Shown: positions 44,562 through 53,640, counted from the first letter of the stretch. The stretch is 64,000 nucleotides of DNA from Ktedonobacter racemifer DSM 44963 (GCF_000178855.1 NZ_ADVG01000002.1:1302001-1366000), one strand, 5' to 3'. Numbers and translations are program-made. The notes: generated from the sequence alone by a model not told the origin.

Positions 44562-45134
44562 ATGAGGAAGCTGCTACTGTATAGTGGACTCCTGCTGGTG
44601 GTGATTGTGGGAGTCTTGATCTACAACTTTAACCGCCAGGTTAATACCACGCAGATCGCCTCCTGGCAGCCGGCGAAGATCCGCATCCCTAGTCTGTATG
44701 TCGATGCGTCTGTTCTGGGGGTTGGCGCGACACCCGATGGGAAGATGGATGCTCCTACCTCGCAGGCGCTCAACTCCCCCTACTGGACCAGCGTCTTCTG
44801 GTATGAGTTAGGTGCGGCTCCCGGGCAGGCGGGGAACGCCATCATCGCCGGGCATGTGGACCGCGTGGGTGGCGATCCCGCCATCTTCTGGTCCCTCCAC
44901 ACGCTCACGCCTGGCGCACGCATCTACATCGATACAGGGGGAGAAACAACCCTGACCTATGTGGTGGACAGCGTCAAAAGCTACTCAGCCAACGAACCCG
45001 GCAGTGAAGCCCAAAATGAGGTCTTTGGCTCCACTACCGAGCATCGCCTGAACTTGATTACCTGTAGCGGAGCCTGGACCGGCACTGGCTATGATCAACG
45101 CCTGGTCGTTTTTAGCCACCAGGTAGCACCTTAG
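44562..45134 (+). CDS. sortase, class F-like
   Basis: 190 residues. One N-terminal membrane anchor (about 4-22) is followed by the sortase barrel. The catalytic His is in IIAGHVDRVGG, the Cys in LNLITCSGAW and the Arg in YDQRLVVFSHQ. The TLTC-like motif is ITCSG, as in class E/F enzymes of Actinobacteria and Chloroflexota. It anchors or joins surface proteins; no sorting-signal substrate is seen nearby. It has its own consensus promoter and ends 6 bp before the convergent acyl-CoA dehydrogenase gene. Confidence 0.9.
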   Translation: MRKLLLYSGLLLVVIVGVLIYNFNRQVNTTQIASWQPAKIRIPSLYVDASVLGVGATPDGKMDAPTSQALNSPYWTSVFWYELGAAPGQAGNAIIAGHVDRVGGDPAIFWSLHTLTPGARIYIDTGGETTLTYVVDSVKSYSANEPGSEAQNEVFGSTTEHRLNLITCSGAWTGTGYDQRLVVFSHQVAP

Positions 45135-45140
45135 CGGAGA

Positions 45141-46334
45141 CTACTCAAAGGCGTTGATGCCTGTTAAGGCCTGGCCTATGATCAGGGTATGGATATCGTC
45201 AGTGCCCTCATAGGTAAAGACCGACTCCAGGTTATTCATATGGCGGCTGATCGGATATTCAAGCGTGATGCCGTTCGCGCCAAGAATGGAACGCGCCTCG
45301 CGCGCCGTCTCCAGAGCTTCGCGACAGTTGTTGCGCTTAGCGAGCGAGATCTGCACCGGGTGCAACAACTCCTCATCTTTCAAGCGTCCAAGCTGCAAGG
45401 TCAGGAGCTGCGCCTTGACCAGCTCAGTGGCCATCAGGGCCAGCTTGCGCTGCACCAGCTGGAAACTGGCGATAGGGCGCTTAAACTGGACACGCGTCTT
45501 AGCATACTCCAGCGCCGTCTCAAAGCAGGCGCGAGCCGCGCCAGTCACACCCCAGGAGATGCCAAAGCGGGCCTCATTGAGGCAGGAGAGGGGGCCACGC
45601 ATGCCCTTCACGTTTGGCAACATATTGCTGGCTGGCACACGGCATTCCTCGAAATGCAGCTCAGACGTAACCGAGGCGCGCAGCGATAGTTTGTGATGAA
45701 TATCGCTGGTCGTAAAGCCCGGTGTCCCACGCTCGACCAGGAAGCCGCGAATACCATCTTCGGCACGCGCCCAGACCACCGCCAGATCCGCCACACCACC
45801 ATTCGTAATCCACATCTTTGTGCCATTCAGGATATACTCATCGCCGTCCCGGCGCGCGCTGGTGCGCATGCCAGCGGCCTCGCTGCCAAAATCAGGCTCC
45901 GTCAGACCAAAGCAGCCAATAACCTCGCCTCGCGCCATACGCGGCAGCCAGTGCTCTTTCTGCTCTTCTGACCCAAAGGCATAAATAGGATACATGGCCA
46001 GCGAGCCCTGCACAGAGACAAATGAACGCAGGCCGCTATCGCCAGCCTCAAGCTCCTGGCAGGCCAACCCATAGCACACCGCGCTCAAGCCAGCGCAACC
46101 ATAGCCATCGAGGTGCATTCCCAGCAACCCCAGTTCAGCGATCTCTGGAATCAATTCGCGTGGGAAGGTACCGGCCTCAAAGTGCTGGTCAATAATGGGC
46201 AGGACGCGCTCGCGTACAAACTTACGCACAGTATCGCGCACCATACGCTCTTCATCAGAGAGCAGGTGATCAATGTTATAGAGGTCAGTTGCTGATGGGA
46301 TCTGGGCCAGTCGCTGGGCAGTTATCTGAGACAT
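45141..46334 (-). CDS. acyl-CoA dehydrogenase, glutaryl-CoA dehydrogenase-like
   Basis: 397 residues, three-domain ACAD fold. The FAD-binding stretch is CFGLTEPDFGSEAAGM and WITNGGVADLAVVWA. The catalytic Glu is in FTYEGTDDIHTLIIGQALTGI. That C-terminal pattern and an early GYGCAGLSAVCYGL are typical of glutaryl-CoA dehydrogenase, which converts glutaryl-CoA to crotonyl-CoA in lysine and tryptophan breakdown. Decarboxylation cannot be confirmed from motifs alone. The ATG start at 46334 lies beside a cloverleaf repeat. Confidence 0.88.
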   Translation of the reverse strand: MSQITAQRLAQIPSATDLYNIDHLLSDEERMVRDTVRKFVRERVLPIIDQHFEAGTFPRELIPEIAELGLLGMHLDGYGCAGLSAVCYGLACQELEAGDSGLRSFVSVQGSLAMYPIYAFGSEEQKEHWLPRMARGEVIGCFGLTEPDFGSEAAGMRTSARRDGDEYILNGTKMWITNGGVADLAVVWARAEDGIRGFLVERGTPGFTTSDIHHKLSLRASVTSELHFEECRVPASNMLPNVKGMRGPLSCLNEARFGISWGVTGAARACFETALEYAKTRVQFKRPIASFQLVQRKLALMATELVKAQLLTLQLGRLKDEELLHPVQISLAKRNNCREALETAREARSILGANGITLEYPISRHMNNLESVFTYEGTDDIHTLIIGQALTGINAFE

Positions 46335-46367
46335 ATGAATTCCTAATTCCCCTCTGTGGTCTTCTTC

Positions 46368-46421
46368 TCCGAAAACCCTGAGCGCGAAGCGCTAGACACG
46401 TAAGTGGCGTTGGATTTCGGA
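46368..46421. repeat. cloverleaf intergenic repeat, copy 4
   Basis: TCCGAAAACCC...ATTTCGGA outer stem with hairpins AGCGC-GAA-GCGCT and CAC-GTAA-GTG. It is upstream of the acyl-CoA dehydrogenase gene. Confidence 0.82.
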
Positions 46422-46508
46422 ATAAGATCGGTATACCTGATGTTCATGCACCCTCCCCTTTGAGGGCACATTGCCTGTAGCTATTATATCGCAAAAGCAG
46501 GCGAGAAG

Positions 46509-46581
46509 GATGTAGAGGAAAGGGTGTGGGTGGGAAACGCGGCAATGCCGCGTTTCCCACCCACACCCTTTCCTCTACATC
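46509..46581. repeat. perfect 36-bp-arm hairpin
   Basis: Perfect inverted repeat with a single-base loop (A), apical CGCGGCA/TGCCGCG, and purine-rich left arm. It lies between divergently transcribed genes, so it is not placed as a terminator for either. Confidence 0.92.
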
Positions 46582-46650
46582 GAACCTCATGGATTGCTCT
46601 GCGTATATACGGAAGAGGACCAGAAATCATACTACTCAGAAGGACATTGC

Positions 46651-47397
46651 ATGTACGATTTGCCGACAAAGCCCTTAAGAAATGATAGCCAGTGGCAACA
46701 GGCTGCACCGGGCCTGCCTATGACCCCCCAGCCCCCACGCCGTCCTAAGCGCTCCTCCTGTCTCTATGTCCTGCTCGGCACGGGTGGTTGTTTACTATTG
46801 CTGGTATGCATCCTGGGAGGCGTACTAGCGGGCATTGCCCTTCTGCCATCGTTCACCTTCCATCCCGCGCCCCAGCAGCCCTCATACACCCCTCCTTATG
46901 ATGAAGCGAGCACCTTCGGCAGTACACCCAAAGACGCCGTCTACCGGGTCATGGGCAAGCCGACCCTGACTCCGGCTTTTATCAACCTCGTCCTCGCACG
47001 CAATGACTCGCCCGCCTCCGGCAAGGGGCAGGCACTCTATGATTATGGCGTGCAATACGGAGTTGACCCCGCCTACGCCCTGGCCTTCTTCTGGCAGGAG
47101 AGCCATTTTGGCAAGCTGGGCGTCGCCCAGGAGACCCACTCTCTGGGCAATATTCGCCAGCGTCCAGACGAGCCAGCCTATCAGGGCTACCGGCTCTATA
47201 AAACCTGGGAAGAGGGCTTTGAGGACTGGTATCGCCTGATCGCCCAGACCTATGTCCAGGGATGGGGCCTGGTGACCGTCGACCAGATCATCCCTACCTA
47301 TGCCCCCAGGAAAGATAATAACGACGAGGCCTCCTACATCCTCACCGTCAAAGTCGCCGTCGACAAATGGCGCACAGAAATCACCCCAAAGAAATAA
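46651..47397 (+). CDS. membrane-anchored glucosaminidase-domain protein (peptidoglycan hydrolase)
   Basis: 248 residues from ATG 46651, chosen for AAGGA 6 bp upstream; the frame is open further upstream. A Pro/Arg-rich cytoplasmic N-terminus is followed by one membrane span (about 35-60) and an outer glucosaminidase (pfam01832-like) domain: LTPAFINLVLARNDSP, ALAFFWQESHFGKLG, THSLGNIRQR. The Glu in QESHFG is the likely catalytic acid. It would cut glycan strands of the cell wall. The stop codon's last base is the first base of the following long palindrome. Confidence 0.82.
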   Translation: MYDLPTKPLRNDSQWQQAAPGLPMTPQPPRRPKRSSCLYVLLGTGGCLLLLVCILGGVLAGIALLPSFTFHPAPQQPSYTPPYDEASTFGSTPKDAVYRVMGKPTLTPAFINLVLARNDSPASGKGQALYDYGVQYGVDPAYALAFFWQESHFGKLGVAQETHSLGNIRQRPDEPAYQGYRLYKTWEEGFEDWYRLIAQTYVQGWGLVTVDQIIPTYAPRKDNNDEASYILTVKVAVDKWRTEITPKK

Positions 47398-47487
47398 AGG
47401 AGTAAAGGGATAGGGGCGTGGTTTGCGGGCGGATGCCCGCAAACCACGCCCCTATCCCTTTACTCCTTGAGCGCCGCAGGCGCGAAA
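47397..47487. repeat. perfect 34-bp-arm hairpin plus GC-rich short hairpin
   Basis: 47397-47468 is a perfect inverted repeat with loop GGAT. It is followed at 47469 by GAGCGCCGCAGGCGCGAA. It starts on the final base of the glucosaminidase stop codon. Confidence 0.92.
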
Positions 47488-47666
47488 ACTTACGCCGACT
47501 TTGGCGAGCCCCGCAATACCCAAAGGCGAAAATTGACCAGAAACACGAAAGGATGTATCATAAAAGATCGAAACGGTCGAAACACAAAAGTAAAGACGAC
47601 TAACTGCCGATTTCACATACATATAGATAGAAGATAAAAGAAAGTTCAGCGCGAAAGTTTGGCATA

Positions 47667-48881
47667 ATGAAACCAACCTCTTTCTGGAATACGCTTCCAC
47701 AACCTATTATTGGCCTGGCGCCCATGGATGGCGTCACGGATGCCCCCTGTCGCACAATGCATGGCCTGCATGGCAGACCAGATATCGTCCTGACCGAATT
47801 TACCAATGTCGAGGGCCTCTGGAAGGGGAGCGACCGTATCTTCCGTGACTTCCTCTATACCCCTGCGGAACGCCCAGCTATCGCCCAGATCTTTGGCTGC
47901 CGCCCCGAATACTTTTATCTTGCCGCGCACGTCGCGTGTGAACTCGGCTTCGATGGGGTGGACATCAATATGGGCTGTCCCGCGACCAAGATCGCTAACA
48001 AAGGTGGCGGGGCCGCGCTCATCCGTGTGCCTGATACCGCGAAGGCCATTATTCGGGCGACGCAGGCAGGTGTGCGCGACTGGGCCAATGGGCAGACGCT
48101 CGAAGAGCTGGGAATGGAGCCCGAGCGCATTCAGCGCATTCGCCAGATGAACGAGGAGCGTGTGCGAATCTGGGGGGATAAGGCAGTGATTGAGCGGCGC
48201 CTCCTGCCAGTCTCGGTGAAGACCCGCCTGGGGTACGACTCCATTACCATTACTGATTGGGTGAAAGATCTGCTGGAAATGGAACCCGCTAATATCTCCC
48301 TGCATGGGCGCACCCTCGCGCAACACTACAAAGGCGAGGCCAATTGGGACGCCATCGCCCAGGCGGCCGAGATCGTTCGGCAGACCGATACGCTCATCCT
48401 GGGCAATGGTGATATCCATAATCTCTATGATGCCGCTAAGCGTATTCGCGAGACAGGCGTGCATGGTGTGCTTATCGGACGCGCGACCTATGGCAATCCC
48501 TGGCTCTTCCAAAATAAAGCTCAGATGAAAGAGATCCTCAATAATGACGTTGAGCCAACACCTGAGAATATTCCCAGCATTATGCCCTCGCGCGAAGAGC
48601 GGCTACGGATGGCCCTGAAGCACGCGCGTGTGCACGCTCGTCTCAAAGGCGAGGATCATTTTGTTGAGCTACGCAAGCATATGGGATGGTACCTGGGCCA
48701 TTTCGCGGGCGCCAAGCAGGTCCGCAATGAGCTGGTCAGAATCAACAGCCTGGCAGACGTTGAGGAGATTATCGAGCGTGCGCTTACGCAAGAGGAACCC
48801 GCCGACACACCAGGCAGCGATGAGAGCATCATACAGGAAGAGCTGTGCGATCCCGAACTCGACCTCAGTTGCTCCCTTTAA
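47667..48881 (+). CDS. dus: tRNA-dihydrouridine synthase
   Basis: 404 residues. FMN/TIM-barrel Dus family: an early GLAPMDGVTDAPCR and the catalytic Cys in DINMGCPATKIANKGGGAAL, then SVKTRLGYD, NISLHGRTLAQHYKGEA, and GNGDIHNL...GVLIGRATYGNPW for FMN phosphate binding. A C-terminal helical tRNA-binding domain is followed by an acidic Glu/Asp tail of about 40 residues. It is somewhat longer than usual (about 330) because of an insertion near 145-175 and the tail. It reduces uridine in tRNA D-loops. ATG 47667 has no clear ribosome site. Confidence 0.93.
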   Translation: MKPTSFWNTLPQPIIGLAPMDGVTDAPCRTMHGLHGRPDIVLTEFTNVEGLWKGSDRIFRDFLYTPAERPAIAQIFGCRPEYFYLAAHVACELGFDGVDINMGCPATKIANKGGGAALIRVPDTAKAIIRATQAGVRDWANGQTLEELGMEPERIQRIRQMNEERVRIWGDKAVIERRLLPVSVKTRLGYDSITITDWVKDLLEMEPANISLHGRTLAQHYKGEANWDAIAQAAEIVRQTDTLILGNGDIHNLYDAAKRIRETGVHGVLIGRATYGNPWLFQNKAQMKEILNNDVEPTPENIPSIMPSREERLRMALKHARVHARLKGEDHFVELRKHMGWYLGHFAGAKQVRNELVRINSLADVEEIIERALTQEEPADTPGSDESIIQEELCDPELDLSCSL

Positions 48882-48885
48882 ACCG

Positions 48886-48945
48886 GTGAAAAAGCAGAGT
48901 GAGGCCCTCGTTTCCCGAAACGAGGGCCTCACTCTGCTTTTTCAC
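48886..48945. terminator. 29-bp-arm perfect hairpin, bidirectional terminator
   Basis: GTGAAAAAGCAGAGTGAGG and its inverse enclose a CC loop. The A-run in the left arm and T-run in the right arm form part of the stem. It is 5 bp after the dus stop. The remaining gap to 49218 holds nothing I can support. Confidence 0.85.
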
Positions 48946-49218
48946 ATGACACGTTTTTAGCAGAATTTGTTAATACTCTTTAATAGGGAGACAATCTCAG
49001 AAGATGCTTATAGACTATCAATCATGACAATCAGTCATGAGCTACCAATCATAGAAGAAACAAAAGGGTAAAAACAGTTAATCAAACGATAAAGCGACGA
49101 CCAGTATCAGTGCAAAAATATCCTCTCCTGGGGAGAGAAGGCACCAGAGAGAGCCAGAGAGGATAGCTAGATTAGAGATATGAGTGGTGTAGCCGCCTCT
49201 CTCAAGCGAGGTAGTCAA

Positions 49219-49419
49219 CTACACCAGGACGACCTCGCTAAAATCACCTACCAGCTTCTGGATTTCGCGCAAGCGACGCTCAGCAATTTCCACATTTTCC
49301 AGGGCTTGCGCCAGGATACGAGCCTCTAGCGAAGGATATGACTCAGCAATTTCCGGGTCAATTGAACCGACAAGCTCCAAAGCCTTGTCTAGCTTGGTTT
49401 CCAGGGTTGCGGTTGACAT
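49219..49419 (-). CDS. small helical protein of unknown function
   Basis: 66 residues, alpha-helical with heptad-like Leu/Ile/Ala spacing (LETKLDKALELVGSIDPEIA..., NVEIAERRLREIQKLV), so a coiled coil is likely. GAGGTAAC precedes the ATG. There is no membrane span and the family is unrecognised. It is monocistronic, with an imperfect hairpin over its 3' end (GTGTAG...CTACAC). Confidence 0.65.
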   Translation of the reverse strand: MSTATLETKLDKALELVGSIDPEIAESYPSLEARILAQALENVEIAERRLREIQKLVGDFSEVVLV

Positions 49420-50041
49420 AATCTGTTACCTCACATCATCGCAAAATATGTAACGTCTCGAATGTAAAGAATGTCTATCCAGTCGCTACGCTACTAGAAA
49501 CTAGTAGGCTCTTGAGATCTGCTCCTTACTTCTAATTCCCCTTGCCACATTCCATTCCTTATGACGCCAAGTTTTAGTAAAGAGAGTAAAACCTCTTGTA
49601 TCTACGTCTATATTACACTAGAAGCAAAAAATCCCAAAATAAAAGCCCCAAAAGCCGCCCAACATTCCTATTGACAGCCGACACGAAGCGACTGAAAGCG
49701 GCCCCTTGCATGTTTGTCAGAGGGTTACTTTCCTCAAACTCTATAACGCACACAGGGCTCAGGTTATTTCCAAACACGCAACCAGGATAAAAATAGGTTC
49801 TTTCAGGGCCACTCGATCAGCCCGATCGACATATTTCACATTCTCACTCTATACCTATTATAAGGCAGGAATGCCAGTTTTCGCCTGAGAATTCGCTGAG
49901 AAAATATGTGCCCATATGGAGAGCCTGTAACAAAAACAGCTCTCTGGCAAGTGTACATACACATAAGGAATATCTACCCAGAAATGGGAAGAGGGCAGTG
50001 GCGAATGTGAAAAGGGTAGGTTTGGTTGACTGAGCAGAGTT
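49420..50041. other. about 620 bp without a supported gene
   Basis: A+T-richer DNA between divergent genes. A TTGACA at about 49671 has no good -10. Short open frames here lack ribosome sites and family features. Confidence 0.45.
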
Positions 50042-50058
50042 GTTACTGTAATAGTAAC
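50029..50058 (+). promoter_or_regulatory. promoter with overlapping palindrome GTTACT-N5-AGTAAC
   Basis: A TTGACT at about 50029 is followed about 17 bp later by TAATAG, within the inverted repeat GTTACT/AGTAAC (50042-50058). A repressor site covering the -10 of the SRPBCC gene is suggested. Confidence 0.5.
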
Positions 50059-50084
50059 TGAGATATCAGGAGGTTCCAATTCTT

Positions 50085-50738
50085 ATGGCGAAGACATATG
50101 CAGAGCATCATGCTTCCGTAACAGTAGACGCACCTGTACACCAGGTTTACTCCTTATTCTCCCACTTTAACGACTTTCCTAAGTTTATGAGCTTTGTGAA
50201 AGAGGTTACCTATTACGACGACCAGAATAGTCACTGGGTAGCCGATGTGGCGGGTAATCACGAGTGGGACGCGAAGAATGAAAATTGGATTGAGGACAGG
50301 CAGATCGGCTGGCACTCAATTCAGGGCCTCGACAACTTTGGCAAGGTAGTCTTTGAGCCGACCAGCACGAGCCAGACGAAGGTCGATGTCTTCGTCAACT
50401 ATAACCCACCCGCCGGAGTTGTAGGCGAAATTGGTGAGAAGCTTGGCGTCGGAGGCCACTTTGAGCAGAAGCTCCAGCGCGATCTCAACCACTTTGCTCA
50501 GATGGTGGAACAGGCTCCTCCAGGCTCGCTTGATCCCAATTCGTCAAGCTACCTCTTCCATGAAGAGAGCGCGGCCTCGAAAGGAAAAACCACCGGCAAA
50601 CAGAACCAGACCATGACCGATGAGCCGAATCTGAGCAGTCGTGAACCAGTTCTGGACAGTGACATCACTGGCATGTCCTCAACCACCGATACCCCACCAC
50701 TTCAGCGCAGAGACGATATTCCCCCCGAACATATATAG
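50085..50738 (+). CDS. SRPBCC (polyketide cyclase/dehydrase-like) protein
   Basis: 217 residues with AGGAGG upstream of ATG 50085. Residues 5-150 fit the START/Bet v1-like SRPBCC fold: VDAPVHQVYSLFSHFNDFPKFMSFVKEV is the classic first helix and loop. The last 65 residues are a disordered, acidic Ser/Thr/Pro-rich tail. Members bind hydrophobic ligands; in Chloroflexota and cyanobacteria related proteins appear with stress genes. No catalytic residue can be claimed. It is monocistronic, closed by a long terminator. Confidence 0.82.
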   Translation: MAKTYAEHHASVTVDAPVHQVYSLFSHFNDFPKFMSFVKEVTYYDDQNSHWVADVAGNHEWDAKNENWIEDRQIGWHSIQGLDNFGKVVFEPTSTSQTKVDVFVNYNPPAGVVGEIGEKLGVGGHFEQKLQRDLNHFAQMVEQAPPGSLDPNSSSYLFHEESAASKGKTTGKQNQTMTDEPNLSSREPVLDSDITGMSSTTDTPPLQRRDDIPPEHI

Positions 50739-50742
50739 CTGA

Positions 50743-50810
50743 AGAATAGCATCTCTACTAAAAGCGGCGACCCCTGCCAGGGTCGCCGCTTTTAGTAGAG
50801 ATGCTATTCT
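50743..50810. terminator. 31-bp-arm perfect hairpin terminator
   Basis: Core GCGGCGACCC/GGGTCGCCGC with flanking AAAA and TTTT. Pairing continues without mismatch for 31 bp around a 6-nt loop, starting 4 bp after the SRPBCC stop. 50811-51061 contains nothing else that I can support. Confidence 0.88.
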
Positions 50811-51061
50811 ATAAAAACTCAACCTTAAATCTTAAATAGATAGATGTGTCATGGCTCCTTTTTTGCCAGATCCAGGCATGCGGGTACCTCACAAATGACC
50901 TCAACGCTTCTCCCTCCCAGGCCAATTTCTCACGTTCCTGGCGCCTACCATGACTCTTTATACCAGACAGGCGCAGCATTATGCTGCAACACAGAATACA
51001 CAAATACAATATTGCTGAGTCCGAATTTTCTAGAGCCTTGAAAAAATTTACGCTTTAGGTA

Positions 51062-51090
51062 TTGACATTCCAAATTGTATATGTTAATAT
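51062..51090 (+). promoter_or_regulatory. consensus promoter TTGACA-N17-TAATAT
   Basis: The -35 is a perfect match, the spacing exactly 17 bp and the -10 matches five of six bases. The predicted transcription start is near 51097. Confidence 0.8.
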
Positions 51091-51190
51091 CAAAGTGTTC
51101 CAAATGATTCGATTAGGAACGCTTCCAGAGAGGAAAGATACTCTGGCACTTGGCTATACGCCTTGCATAAGTAATCCGGAAGGAGGGCTT

Positions 51191-51253
51191 ATGACTCTTC
51201 CATTGAAGAAACCAATTCGCGTGCTAGGGATGGTGTATCAAATTGACAGGTAG
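51191..51253 (+). CDS. 20-residue peptide with strong ribosome site
   Basis: ATG 51191 has AAGGAGG ending 4 nt upstream. The peptide is MTLPLKKPIRVLGMVYQIDR: basic, with no membrane span. The last seven codons take part in a predicted RNA stem, so its translation would change the RNA fold, as in leader-peptide attenuators. It contains two internal or start Met codons but no amino-acid run. Confidence 0.5.
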   Translation: MTLPLKKPIRVLGMVYQIDR

Positions 51254-51472
51254 TGCCCGTAGAGGCGGGCTCGCCGCACCATCCTGAGTCTCACACCACC
51301 TGAAGAAAACAACTCGTAATACACGAGATAGTGAAGTCTATCGGCTACTACAGCCGTACATCTGGTGGGGACCAACAGGAACACAAGCCTGGAAAGCCAA
51401 TAATTCTTGGCCTACGTGGAATCAGGAAAAAGGTTGAAGAAGCACAGGAGTTGTGTAGAATAAGACAAAATA

Positions 51473-51526
51473 CGCTGGTGGCCGATTGGAACATGTGAGA
51501 ACTGTCTCGGCTACCAGCGCTTTTTT
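51473..51526 (+). terminator. intrinsic terminator of the 51097 transcript
   Basis: CGCTGGT-G-GCCGA pairs with TCGGC-T-ACCAGCG, with six T residues at 51521-51526. Confidence 0.85.
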
Positions 51527-51532
51527 ATGCCT

Positions 51533-51592
51533 TAGAGAGTGATATAGTTGGAGCGTGGGCGAATGCCCACGCTCCAACTATATCACTCTCTA
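51533..51592. repeat. perfect 28-bp-arm hairpin
   Basis: TAGAGAGTGATATAGTTGG... with apical GTGGGC-GAAT-GCCCAC. It begins 7 bp after the terminator T-run and lies upstream of the methyltransferase gene. 51593-51713 is otherwise unremarkable. Confidence 0.92.
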
Positions 51593-51713
51593 GAGTCTTA
51601 TGGCTGGACTGCGTACGCTTTTTGGTGATATACTCGACTGGTTAGCATGCAGCTTGATCACCTTTTAACCTGAATAATCCAGCCAGCGACACGGGCATAA
51701 GAGAGAGTATAGT

Positions 51714-53639
51714 ATGCGAAGAACAAGTCCTTTCATAGAACGATTGGTGCAAGGTCCTATTCTCTGCGACGGCGGAATGGGGACCCAGCTCTATGCCCGA
51801 GGTATCTCCTATGAGCGATGCTTCGAGCAACTCAACCTCACCTCTCCCGAGCTGATTAAAACCATTCACCTGGAATATGTGGCCGCGGGGGCCGAAATCA
51901 TCGAGACCAATACCTTTGGCGCGAATCGCTTTCGCCTGCGCGAACATGGACTCGAAGAGCAGGTCCATGCCATCAACCGGGCTGGAGCCAAGATCGCACG
52001 CGAGGCACGTGAACTGAGTGAGCAGCCCATCTTTCTCGCTGGCAATATTGGCCCCCTCGGTAGCCACCTGGCTCCCCTGGGAGACATTACGCCAGAAGAG
52101 GCCCGTAACGCCTTTCAAGAGCAGGCGGCAGCCCTGCTAGAATCGGGCGTCGATCTCTTGATCATTGAGACCATCACCAACCTGGAGGAGATGCGCGAGG
52201 CGCTCTCAGCCATTCGCGGCATGACCGATCTGCCCATCGTGGCCCTGATGTCCTTCGATGAAGAGAATACGGTCTCAAGCGGTGAGGAGCCGCTCCTGGT
52301 GGCACAGACGATGCAGGAACTGGGGGCCGATGTCGTGGGCGTCAACTGCGCCCTGGGACCCGCCGGCACCTTTAGCGTTATCGAGGGCATGAGCACGGGA
52401 GAGCATGAGCACTTTCTCCTGGCAGCCCAGCCCAACGCGGGCCTGCCCAAACGCGTGGGCAATCGCTTCATCTACGGAGCCTCGCCCGACTACTTCGCGG
52501 ACTACGCGCGTCGCTTCCTGGAGATTGGGGTGAGCCTGCTCGGCGGCTGTTGTGGCACGACGCCTCAGCATATCGCCGCTATGCGTAAAGTTCTGGCCGA
52601 ATACGCCCCAGAGCTGGGGACACGCGAGATCACAGTCCCCAAACGCCAGCCTCGTCTTGAGACGATCTTCGAGCGCGATCCCGAAAGCTCCAGCGGCACC
52701 CAGACGCACAGCACCTATCTCTCACAACGCCTCGCCACAGGACACTTCGTGGTGAGCGCCGAGATGCGCCCCCCGCGCAGCGTCAAGTTTACGCGCTTCC
52801 TGCAAAATGCTGAGTACCTGCGCGACATTGGCGTGGATACCATCAATATTACCGATAACGCCATGGCCCGTGTACGTATGAGTAACGTCGCCGCAGCCCG
52901 CCTGATTCAGCAGCAGGTTGGCGTGGAGACTATCGTGCATTTTACGCCACGCGACCGCAACCTGATGGCCGTGCAGAGCGATCTGATTGGCGCCCACGCC
53001 ACCGATATTCGCAATGTCCTGGCCGTGACCGGTGATCCTCCCACCCACGGCGATTTTCCCAACGCCACGGGCATCTGGGATGTCGATAGCATTGGTCTGA
53101 TTGCCATCTTGAATAATCTCAATCAGGGGCTTGATGGGCGCGGGCGCAAGCTGGGAACGCCCGGCTCCTTCTGTATAGGCTGCGCGGCTACCCCTCCCGC
53201 GACCGATATCGCGCTTGACCTGGAGCGCTTACACCGCAAGATTGAGGCAGGTGCACAGTTTATCATGACCCAGCCCGTCTATGATCCCGAGACGCTCATC
53301 AGCTACTTTGAGCGCTACAAGCAGGAGTATGGTCCGCTCACCATTCCCATCCTGGTTGGCCTGCAACCGCTTCACTCCTACCAGCAGGCCGAGAAGTTCC
53401 ATAACGAGGTGCCCGGCATCGTCATTCCCGAGGCTGTCCGGGAGCGCCTGCGCCTGGCGGGCGACCAGGCCTGCGATACGGGATTGGAGATTATTAAAGA
53501 ACTCTTCGATGCCACCTTGCCTTATATCCAGGGTACCTATATCATGCCCCTGGACCGCTACGATCTCGTGGGCGAGCTTCTCCCCTATATTCGCCAGCAG
53601 ACCGTGGATCGCGGCAGCGAAAGCGCCATTTCCTCTTAA
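51714..53639 (+). CDS. bifunctional homocysteine S-methyltransferase/methylenetetrahydrofolate reductase
   Basis: 641 residues, YitJ-like. The N-terminal half (about 1-300) is a homocysteine methyltransferase barrel with zinc-ligand Cys 212 (GVNCALGP) and Cys 279-280 (GGCCGTTP). The C-terminal half (about 340-625) is a MetF barrel: FVVSAEMRPPRS, VLAVTGDPPTHGDFP and FIMTQPVYDPE. It would make 5-methyl-THF and pass the methyl group to homocysteine in methionine synthesis. ATG 51714 has only a weak AGAGAG site. The structured terminated transcript upstream may regulate it. It is convergent with lepA. Confidence 0.92.
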   Translation: MRRTSPFIERLVQGPILCDGGMGTQLYARGISYERCFEQLNLTSPELIKTIHLEYVAAGAEIIETNTFGANRFRLREHGLEEQVHAINRAGAKIAREARELSEQPIFLAGNIGPLGSHLAPLGDITPEEARNAFQEQAAALLESGVDLLIIETITNLEEMREALSAIRGMTDLPIVALMSFDEENTVSSGEEPLLVAQTMQELGADVVGVNCALGPAGTFSVIEGMSTGEHEHFLLAAQPNAGLPKRVGNRFIYGASPDYFADYARRFLEIGVSLLGGCCGTTPQHIAAMRKVLAEYAPELGTREITVPKRQPRLETIFERDPESSSGTQTHSTYLSQRLATGHFVVSAEMRPPRSVKFTRFLQNAEYLRDIGVDTINITDNAMARVRMSNVAAARLIQQQVGVETIVHFTPRDRNLMAVQSDLIGAHATDIRNVLAVTGDPPTHGDFPNATGIWDVDSIGLIAILNNLNQGLDGRGRKLGTPGSFCIGCAATPPATDIALDLERLHRKIEAGAQFIMTQPVYDPETLISYFERYKQEYGPLTIPILVGLQPLHSYQQAEKFHNEVPGIVIPEAVRERLRLAGDQACDTGLEIIKELFDATLPYIQGTYIMPLDRYDLVGELLPYIRQQTVDRGSESAISS

Positions 53640-53640
53640 A

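Larger units (their letters stand above)
51097..51528 (+). ncRNA. candidate structured transcript with internal 20-codon frame
   Basis: This self-contained unit runs from a consensus promoter to an intrinsic terminator. Visible helices are CCAGAG/CTCTGG (about 51124), GGATGGTG/CACCATCC (51228-51235 with 51277-51284) enclosing GCCCG/CGGGC, CCACC/GGTGG (51296-51300 with 51364-51368) enclosing CTCG/CGAG and CGGCT/AGCCG hairpins, and GCCAA/TTGGC (51396-51411). No known riboswitch or housekeeping RNA signature was recognised. It could be an independent dual-function RNA or an attenuated leader of the methyltransferase gene 190 bp downstream. Confidence 0.6.

Noticed and set aside
51097..51526. SAM, cobalamin or T-box riboswitch before the methionine-pathway gene
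   Set aside because: None of the conserved cores (SAM-I GAGGGA region, B12 box, T-box AGGGTGG) could be found; GGTGGGGACC only superficially resembles a T-box.
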